A stretch of 11,620 nt of DNA from the NCBI GenBank assembly GCA_965178525.1, contig CBCXVS010000245.1, forward strand, positions 1 through 11,620, written 5' to 3'. The notes under the pieces were generated by a model. The model worked only from the letters and a program-made list of their open reading frames with translations. It did no database searches and was not told the DNA's origin. The position numbers and the translations under genes are program-made. Positions 6,696 through 11,620 of the stretch are shown one piece after another. This stretch comes from CBCXVS01 sp965178525 (lineage in GTDB: Bacteria > Tectomicrobia > Entotheonellia > Entotheonellales > Entotheonellaceae). Each line of letters opens with the position of its first letter. Positions within the stretch are counted from its first letter, which is position 1.

Positions 6696-6771
6696 GCCTG
6701 GCGGGCTCCGGGTCACGCGGCCGTGGCGGCTGCGCATCGCTTTCAGCCGCGTGACCCGGAGCCCGCCAGGC
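6696..6771. repeat. DGR hairpin 2 downstream of VR2 (perfect 26-bp stem)
   Basis: The arms 6696-6721 and 6746-6771 are perfectly complementary over 26 bp around a 24-nt loop containing GGCGGCTGCGCATCGCTTT. The same loop core and stem termini occur in hairpin 1. Four internal base pairs differ from hairpin 1, and all are compensated on the opposite arm, so pairing rather than sequence is conserved there. No T-tract follows on the minus strand, which argues against an intrinsic terminator. The position about 54 bp past VR2 matches hairpin 1. Confidence 0.85.
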
Positions 6772-6783
6772 ATTCAGAACCCC

Positions 6784-6816
6784 AAAGGGTAAAAGGGTAA
6801 AAAGGCTAAGGGTTAC
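6784..6816 (-). promoter_or_regulatory. Conserved VR-downstream block, copy 2
   Basis: These 33 bp match 3156-3188 at 31 positions and lie between VR2 and hairpin 2. The target 2 stop codon (TAA, 6813-6815) is inside the block. It is not found next to TR. Confidence 0.5.
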
Positions 6817-8216
6817 TCAATGATCCTCAGCACACGAAAGCCGAGGCTGTGGTAGCGGCTGCCGGGATGCCAGTAGTAGCGGTGCGCCGACCGACAACCC
6901 CTGGCGTACGAGTCCCAGCTGCCACCACGGTAGACGCGGTGCGTGCCTGATGAGGGTCCTGTGGGATCTGCAGTAGACCCTGCAGTGTATTCTCCATACC
7001 GGTCCCGCACCCACTCCCAAACATTGCCGTGCATATCATGCAAATCCCAAGGATTCGGCTTCCGCTTCCCGACCGGATGGGTTTTTCCCTCGGCATTGCC
7101 GCTATACCAGGCGTACTCATCCAACCGACTGCTTTCATCTCCAAAGCTATACGCGGTCTTTGTCTCCGCACGAGCCGCGTACTCCCACTCCGCCTCCGTA
7201 GGCAAACGGTATGTATATCCCTCTTTGTTGTCGTTCAGCTGTGTGATGAACGCCTGCACGTCTTCCCAAGATACCGATTCCACAGGCAACTCATCGCTGC
7301 CCTCGAAGTGACTGGGACTGGGATTCTTGTGCATGACGGCTTTCCACTGGCCTTGCGTCACCTCGTATTTCCCCAGATAAAACGGTCGGCTGATGCGTAC
7401 TGTGTGTACAGGTTGCTCATCGTTGTCCGCCTCGCCATCTGTTGACCCCATCCGGAAGGTCCCGGCCGGAATTCGTACAAATTCCATACCGATAGCGTTC
7501 TGGAACGTCGCCTCCTCTAACGGTGGTTTGTAGAAGACAAGAACAACGAGAGCAACCACTAAACAAACCCCGATCCCCACACCCCATGCGAGACGCTTCC
7601 CTCTAGCTGTGGTGCTAACATCCGATAGTTGCTTCACTGCGTCCTGCTCAGGCACAGACGTCTGGCGGTCATCCGCCTCCATGTCCTTCGGCAGCTCGGG
7701 GCGTGACTCATCTGTCATCACATCCTGTGGCGACGCCTCCTCACGATGCGCCTCCTGCAGCTCCGACTCATCCGGTCCTTGGGCTTCGTCAGGGGTCACA
7801 GACACCGATTCCCTTGGCTGCGGGGGACCGATAAGACCCGTCACGGCCTGCACCATCCTCTCGAATTCGGGGTCGGTTTCGGCGCCGCGCCAATGCGCCA
7901 ACTGTGCCGCTTGAATGCGGCGAAATTCCAGAGGGATGCTCACCCCGTCATCTATGAGAGCGGGGACAAGAATACCATGCTCGTTCCCCTCTCCGACCTC
8001 GGTTTCAACCCAGGGCGACCCCACCAACGCCTCAGACCAAACCACAATGACACAACGCGCTGCCTCCAGGGCCTCTTGAATAACTTGCGCATATCGCCGC
8101 CCCAGCGGGATGGTGCGATCCCACCACACGGACCAGCCGTGGCGCTCTAGCGCCTCTACAAGGGGCAAGACGCGCTCCAGGTCTTCATGCGCATAGCTCA
8201 GGAATATGTCAGACAT
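6813..8216 (-). CDS. DGR target 2: TIR - transmembrane helix - FGE/C-type-lectin receptor
   Basis: This protein has 467 residues from MSDIFLSYAHED. Residues 1-130 are a TIR domain (GWSVWWDRTIPLG; W69-x3-E73 as the probable NADase glutamate). A long acidic linker (131-204) follows, then a single transmembrane helix at 211-228 (WGVGIGVCLVVALVVLVF) preceded by GKR, and an FGE-sulfatase/C-type-lectin domain (240-467; IGMEFVRIPAGTFRMGS, YRLPTEAEWEYAARA, DLHDMHGNVWEWV). By the positive-inside rule the TIR is cytoplasmic and the lectin periplasmic or external. The C terminus is VR2, in frame and intact: eleven TR-Asn positions have become His, Tyr, Asp, Gly or Ser, with the conserved LGFRVL ending. 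FGE catalytic cysteines are absent, so this is a binding scaffold. The start at 8216 coincides with the TIR start; 13 extra residues from 8255 are possible. Confidence 0.93.
   Translation of the reverse strand: MSDIFLSYAHEDLERVLPLVEALERHGWSVWWDRTIPLGRRYAQVIQEALEAARCVIVVWSEALVGSPWVETEVGEGNEHGILVPALIDDGVSIPLEFRRIQAAQLAHWRGAETDPEFERMVQAVTGLIGPPQPRESVSVTPDEAQGPDESELQEAHREEASPQDVMTDESRPELPKDMEADDRQTSVPEQDAVKQLSDVSTTARGKRLAWGVGIGVCLVVALVVLVFYKPPLEEATFQNAIGMEFVRIPAGTFRMGSTDGEADNDEQPVHTVRISRPFYLGKYEVTQGQWKAVMHKNPSPSHFEGSDELPVESVSWEDVQAFITQLNDNKEGYTYRLPTEAEWEYAARAETKTAYSFGDESSRLDEYAWYSGNAEGKTHPVGKRKPNPWDLHDMHGNVWEWVRDRYGEYTAGSTADPTGPSSGTHRVYRGGSWDSYARGCRSAHRYYWHPGSRYHSLGFRVLRIIE
6826..6951 (-). other. 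DGR variable region VR2
   Basis: This 126-bp copy has exactly the same length as TR. On the minus strand it differs from TR at 12 positions, all TR adenines (AAC to CAC, TAC, GAC or AGC; AAT to GGT). No G, C or T of the template is altered. It encodes the last 40 or so residues of target 2 and leaves the frame open, with varied residues spread over the presumed ligand-facing surface. Confidence 0.96.
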
Positions 8217-8660
8217 GGCTTGCCGTCCCAGGCATAGGAACTCACGATGATACATTTGCGGATCATCATCTCACATGTTATGCACGAGCTGTTATAGCAT
8301 AGGAGGCATAGGGACGGAAGGATTTGTGTTTTGCAAAAAAGTCTTACATCCTTTCCGGAGGATCGGCGATTTTCACATTCACCGACGGCGAGGATGGCGC
8401 TGACGAGGTCGAGAGCTTGCTCGATACAGCTCAAGCCCAGACTTGCTGTCTTGACGTGTGCTCGATCAGCTTGAATGCCTTCAGATCACCCTACATCTTG
8501 AGAAGCAAATGAGGGTGTCCACGCGTTCCAACAGCCCCCCCTCAAGTCGTCACCCTTTTCCCCTCAGTCCTCAGTCCTGACTTGAGTTCCACCTCCCAAC
8601 CCGGCATACTTGCGCTATCACCACCGTCATCCACCGCCTTTGACCTTGCATGGAGGGACC
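8217..8660. other. Divergent intergenic region between target 2 and hisS
   Basis: About 440 bp separate the divergently transcribed target 2 and hisS, so promoters for both should lie here. AT-rich stretches near 8270-8300 could hold a minus-strand promoter, but I cannot fix -35 and -10 boxes. ORFs at 8198-8434 (minus) and 8324-8512 (plus) show no family resemblance and are probably spurious. The right part has a heptamer repeat (CCTCAGT twice, 8562-8575). It also has an 8-bp inverted repeat, CTCAAGTC (8541-8548) with GACTTGAG (8579-8586), in the presumed hisS leader. Confidence 0.5.
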
Positions 8661-10004
8661 ATGGTCAGCACCAAGCCGCCGAGTGGCATGCGGGATTATC
8701 TCCCGGATACCGTGACGAAGCGCCGCTACGTCATCGGGAAAATCGAAAACGTGTTCCAACGCTACGGGTTTCTGCCGCTGGAAACCCCGACGATGGAAAA
8801 CCTCTCGACTCTGCTGGGCAAGTACGGGGAAGAGGGCGATCAATTGCTCTATCGCGTTCTGCATCGCGGCGAGCGGCTGGCCCGGACCCTGACGCAAGAC
8901 CAGGTCGACATGGCCGACTTGGCCGAACTCGGCTTGCGCTATGACTTGACCGTGCCGCTGGCGCGTGTGGTGGCGCAGTATGGCAACAGCCTGCCCCGCA
9001 TCTTCAAGCGCTATCAGATCCAGCCCGTGTGGCGGGCGGACCGGCCGGCGAAGGGGCGGTTTCGGGAATTCTATCAGTGCGATGTAGATGTGACGGGCAC
9101 CACGTCGCTCCTGGCGGAAGCGGAAGTGATCGGCGCGATCAGTGACGTGCTGAGCGATCTGGGGTTTCACCATGTCTCGATCGCGTTGAACCATCGTGTC
9201 ATCTTGCACAGCATGATCGACGTGGCCGGGATCGACGCGGAGCTGGAAGGGACAGCCTTGGTGGCGATTGACAAGCTGGACAAAATCGGTCCGGACGGCG
9301 TGCGGGAAGAACTGATGCAACGGGGCATCACCGCTAGTGCAGCTGAGCAGTTGCTGGCGATGACCACGGCGGCCCCGGAGCAGAGCAACGCCGAGCGCCT
9401 TCAGATCCTGCGCAATCTGTTGCCTCTGCAACAGGCTCAGGAGGCGCTGAGCGATATCGATACGCTGCTCGACATGACCGCCGATACGGTCGCCGGATCG
9501 CGCATCCGGCTGACGCCAGCCTTGGCTCGTGGGCTGAGTTACTACACGGGACCGATCTTCGAGGTCGTCTCCGAGGACTTCAGCGGCTCATTGGGTGGCG
9601 GCGGGCGCTACGATAATCTGGTCGGCATGTTCAGTAGCAAGCAGGTGCCGGCGGTGGGAGTTTCATTAGGGCTTGAGCGCATCTTGCTCCTGATGGAAGA
9701 ATTCGGCATGTTTCCGGAACTGCAGATGGCAGCACAGGTGATGCTCTGCACCCTGCCGGACACGCCGTTGGCGCCGGTGGTGGGCCTAGCGCATCGTTTG
9801 CGCCAGGCGGGAATTACGGTAGAAGTCTATCCGGAACAGACACGCTTGGGGCGGCAACTCTCGACGGCGGATGCGTTGCACATTCCGTATGCCCTCATCG
9901 TCGGGCCGGAGGAGCTGACGCAGCAAACGTATGGGCTGAAACATCTGGCAACCGGGGACCAACAGACACTCGATGAAGCCAGCCTAGTTGAGGCGTTGCG
10001 ATAA
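8661..10004 (+). CDS. hisS: Histidyl-tRNA synthetase
   Basis: This 447-residue class II aminoacyl-tRNA synthetase charges tRNA-His in the cytosol. Motifs in order: the N-terminal PPSGMRDYLP; YDLTVPLARVVAQYG (94-108); FKRYQIQPVWRADRPAKGRFREFYQCDVD (115-143, motif 2); LARGLSYYTGPIFEV (288-302, the HisA-type histidine-binding loop); GGGGRYDNL (312-320); and VGVSLGLERILLL (332-344, motif 3). The C-terminal anticodon-binding domain runs from about 360 (VMLCTLPDTPLAPVVGLAHRLRQAGITVEVY). The start at 8661 was chosen because GGAGGG lies directly upstream and MVSTKPPSGMRDYLP is the expected N terminus; a TTG extension to 8610 is unlikely. Wording around WRADRPAKGRFREFYQCD resembles the Bacteroidetes/archaeal HisRS branch. 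This is the only clear housekeeping gene and probably marks the edge of the accessory region. Confidence 0.97.
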   Translation: MVSTKPPSGMRDYLPDTVTKRRYVIGKIENVFQRYGFLPLETPTMENLSTLLGKYGEEGDQLLYRVLHRGERLARTLTQDQVDMADLAELGLRYDLTVPLARVVAQYGNSLPRIFKRYQIQPVWRADRPAKGRFREFYQCDVDVTGTTSLLAEAEVIGAISDVLSDLGFHHVSIALNHRVILHSMIDVAGIDAELEGTALVAIDKLDKIGPDGVREELMQRGITASAAEQLLAMTTAAPEQSNAERLQILRNLLPLQQAQEALSDIDTLLDMTADTVAGSRIRLTPALARGLSYYTGPIFEVVSEDFSGSLGGGGRYDNLVGMFSSKQVPAVGVSLGLERILLLMEEFGMFPELQMAAQVMLCTLPDTPLAPVVGLAHRLRQAGITVEVYPEQTRLGRQLSTADALHIPYALIVGPEELTQQTYGLKHLATGDQQTLDEASLVEALR

Positions 10005-10034
10005 CCTGGGAAAGAGCGCTCCTACACGTTTTCC

Positions 10035-10058
10035 AAGCTAATAGCTAATAGCTTTTTA
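10035..10058. terminator. Heptamer repeat that may serve as a weak terminator between convergent genes
   Basis: AGCTAAT occurs twice in tandem (10036-10042, 10043-10049), followed by AGCTTTTTA. The outer AAGCT/AGCTT can pair around a 10-nt loop and is followed by a T run, so it could terminate hisS transcription in the 51-bp convergent gap. The stem is short and AT-rich, so this is tentative. Confidence 0.35.
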
Positions 10059-11354
10059 TGCCCTTTTCCGATACCAATGCCAGGCGAACCCAACGGCGAG
10101 GACAACCAAGAGCAGATTTTGCCCAACCCATACATAGACGATCGAATCGGGCGACCATACCGATGCCAGAGCGGTTTGCACGTTCACACCCGAGTGCAAG
10201 GCACGGGTCAGCGGCTGCGGGTTGCCAAAGAGCGTCCCGACCCCTTCGAGACGGGTGCGCTGCCTTAATACCTGATCGAGCTGCTGCGCCAAACGTGTTT
10301 CCAACCCCTGTATGGCGTTTTGCAGTTCGTGCGCACTGACGAACGTGAGCGCCGTGTCGCTCGATGCCTCAGGTGTCAACGTCGGCAGGGCCAAGCGCTG
10401 CGCCAGCCGCTCTTCAAAACCTTGCAGCACGGATTCCAGGTTTGCCACGCTGACTTGTGGAGGTTGTAAATCGCTGGGCCAAACCGCGGCTTGCGATGGC
10501 ACGGTCTCGTGCACATCGGCCAGAGCCTCCTCGGTCAGGGTTTCCGCCGGCGCTGCGTCGGGTGTGGTGTCGTCTTGCCGAGCGATCTGCTCCCGTTCCG
10601 GATGACGCCAGATGTCCCATTGGTTTGCGATCATTTGTTGGGCTTGAGCCCGCGGCAGGGTGTCAAGCTCTGGCTCGATATTCGCTGGCATGTGTAGATA
10701 CATGCCGGACTGCAGACCATGCAGGTTGCCTCGAATAAAATGCGATTGATTCTGCCGCCAGATGAGCACCGTCATCTGCCAGACGTGCGCTTTTGGCACG
10801 TCGAGACGCTTCATAATCTTGTACAGGGATTCACCTGGAAGCACCGGTCCGTAGGTTTCCGGTAGACGCGCCATCCAATCCGACGGCTTTGTATCAGTTG
10901 CCGCGGTCGCCTGAGGCGGGCTTTCGGGCTTTCGAGTAGGCGTAGCCGCTAGCGGCGAAGGCGTGGGGGGAGCCGGCAACATAATCGGATAGCGCCGCAC
11001 AAGGGTAATCTGACCGACCCGGACCAACACGACGAGGTCAAAAGCCGAGGCGGTGATCGCCTCTTTCGAGGCGATACGAATGAGGTCCGGTGGCCCCATA
11101 ATGACGGTAGGCCACAGATCATCGAGCACGGGCGCTCGTGGTAGGCTTTCCGCCTCATAGTCCTGCTCATCCCCGATGACCACAACAAATCCCTCGTTGC
11201 GTTCGTGCGGCTTCATGGCTAACGGCACCTCGGCGACAAACGGGGCGCCGAGGTAACTGTGCACCTCGATATCTCCAACTGAAAAGGCATGCCCAAGACC
11301 GCTCGGGCCGAGGCTTAACGCGAGTGCTACGGCAAGTAATAGCTTTCGTCTCAT
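10056..11354 (-). CDS. FimV/HubP-like envelope protein
   Basis: This 432-residue secreted, membrane-anchored protein starts with a signal peptide (MRRKLLLAVALALSLGPSGLGHA; likely cleavage after residue 23). The FimV-type N-terminal domain follows (25-125; FSVGDIEVHSYLGAPFVAEVPL ... LVVLVRVGQITLVRRYPIML). After a proline/alanine-rich linker (126-160) comes a LysM-like peptidoglycan-binding core (168-223; YGPVLPGESLYKIMKRL, MTVLIWRQNQSHFIRGNLHGLQSGMYLHMP), as in FimV. Two amphipathic, probably coiled-coil stretches (302-322, 342-370) precede a C-terminal transmembrane helix (405-426). FimV/HubP proteins organise cell poles, type IV pili and twitching motility by linking peptidoglycan to the inner membrane. 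The large cytoplasmic TPR domain of Pseudomonas FimV is missing, so this is a short form. An AAGGAG site 9 nt before the ATG fixes the start. It faces hisS tail to tail. Confidence 0.8.
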   Translation of the reverse strand: MRRKLLLAVALALSLGPSGLGHAFSVGDIEVHSYLGAPFVAEVPLAMKPHERNEGFVVVIGDEQDYEAESLPRAPVLDDLWPTVIMGPPDLIRIASKEAITASAFDLVVLVRVGQITLVRRYPIMLPAPPTPSPLAATPTRKPESPPQATAATDTKPSDWMARLPETYGPVLPGESLYKIMKRLDVPKAHVWQMTVLIWRQNQSHFIRGNLHGLQSGMYLHMPANIEPELDTLPRAQAQQMIANQWDIWRHPEREQIARQDDTTPDAAPAETLTEEALADVHETVPSQAAVWPSDLQPPQVSVANLESVLQGFEERLAQRLALPTLTPEASSDTALTFVSAHELQNAIQGLETRLAQQLDQVLRQRTRLEGVGTLFGNPQPLTRALHSGVNVQTALASVWSPDSIVYVWVGQNLLLVVLAVGFAWHWYRKRA

Positions 11355-11376
11355 GGTGCGTGGCTCCTTGGTGATT

Positions 11377-11397
11377 AGCTCTCAGCTCTCAGTTGGG
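11377..11397. repeat. Heptanucleotide tandem repeat upstream of the FimV-like gene
   Basis: AGCTCTC is repeated twice (11377-11390), followed by AGTTGGG. It is nearly identical to the repeat at 4723-4743 between RT and TR, and it overlaps the end of the upstream ORF. Confidence 0.5.
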
Positions 11398-11620
11398 AGA
11401 GAGGGCACGCGGTGTACCATTCTATCTGCTTCTTGGCTGACGGCTTTCCACACAAAATGAATCCATAAACCGACACCAGAAATTATTCCACACGCAGTGG
11501 CAATCCCGCGAATAATGTTCTTGACACAGTCATCAGGTATATCTAGGCCGAAGTTCCTCCCGTGATTCGGCGACAACTTGTCGAAATAAAAACTCAAAAG
11601 CCTGAAACGAATTGACCTTT
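11382..11620 (-). CDS. Hypothetical protein, 3' part only (runs off right edge)
   Basis: An open minus-strand frame enters from the right edge and ends with TGA at 11382-11384. It reads RSIRFRLLSFYFDKLSP, then IPDDCVKNIIRGIATACGIISGVGLWIHFVWKAV. Residues around IIRGIATACGIISGVGLWIHFVW form one likely membrane helix. No ATG is seen within the window (only a TTG at 11597), so the true start probably lies outside. The family is not recognised. Its last codons overlap the heptamer repeat, which is unusual for a conserved gene; it may be a poorly conserved or spurious ORF. It lies 27 bp upstream of the FimV-like gene on the same strand. Confidence 0.4.
   Translation of the reverse strand, partial: RSIRFRLLSFYFDKLSPNHGRNFGLDIPDDCVKNIIRGIATACGIISGVGLWIHFVWKAVSQEADRMVHRVPSLPTES

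Noticed and set aside
3195..8216. FGE domains as active formylglycine-generating enzymes
   Set aside because: The catalytic cysteine pair is not present, and the C-terminal part is the DGR variable region. The fold is being used as a binding scaffold.
8198..8512. Small ORFs on both strands between target 2 and hisS
   Set aside because: No family resemblance, no good ribosome-binding sites, and the minus-strand one overlaps the target 2 start.

Overview
The window comes from a GC-rich Gram-negative bacterium. The evidence is a FimV/HubP-like envelope protein with a signal peptide and a predicted membrane-spanning TIR protein. I cannot assign a phylum: FimV-like proteins are best known from gamma- and betaproteobacteria, while the histidyl-tRNA synthetase reads like the Bacteroidetes/archaea-type branch. 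No rRNA, tRNA or CRISPR array was seen. Nearly every gene except hisS lies on the minus strand.

Layout from left to right. (1) 1-795: the N-terminal part of an unrecognised protein that runs off the left edge. (2) 820-2626: a complete IS1634-family insertion sequence with a 6-bp target duplication and imperfect terminal inverted repeats, inserted just upstream of that gene. (3) 2672-2932: a broken HEPN-domain gene. (4) 3066-8216: a complete diversity-generating retroelement (DGR). (5) 8217-8660: a gene-poor divergent intergenic region. (6) 8661-10004: hisS. (7) 10056-11354: a FimV-like gene convergent with hisS. (8) 11382-11620: the 3' end of an unknown small membrane-protein-like ORF.

The DGR is the main content. 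In transcription order (minus strand) it has: target 2 (TIR - linker - transmembrane helix - FGE/C-type-lectin domain, ending in variable region VR2); hairpin 2; an HRDC-domain accessory gene; avd; a reverse transcriptase; the adenine-loaded template repeat (TR); target 1 (TIR - linker - FGE/C-type-lectin domain without a membrane helix, ending in VR1); and hairpin 1. VR2 differs from TR at 12 positions and VR1 at about 17, and every one of these substitutions falls on a TR adenine. That is the signature of DGR mutagenic homing. The accessory, avd and RT genes overlap end to start and should be translated as one unit.

Inferred function: the retroelement diversifies the ligand-binding faces of two paralogous TIR-effector receptors, one predicted cytosolic and one predicted to span the membrane. 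This would be an adaptive, immune-like or self/non-self sensing system. Two features deserve particular attention. First, each target is followed by a 33-nt conserved block and a hairpin of about 26 bp; the two hairpins share loop and terminal stem sequence but differ in the middle of the stem by four fully compensatory base-pair changes. Second, VR1 carries a 5-bp tandem duplication relative to TR that shifts the frame, so target 1 currently ends in an aberrant C terminus.
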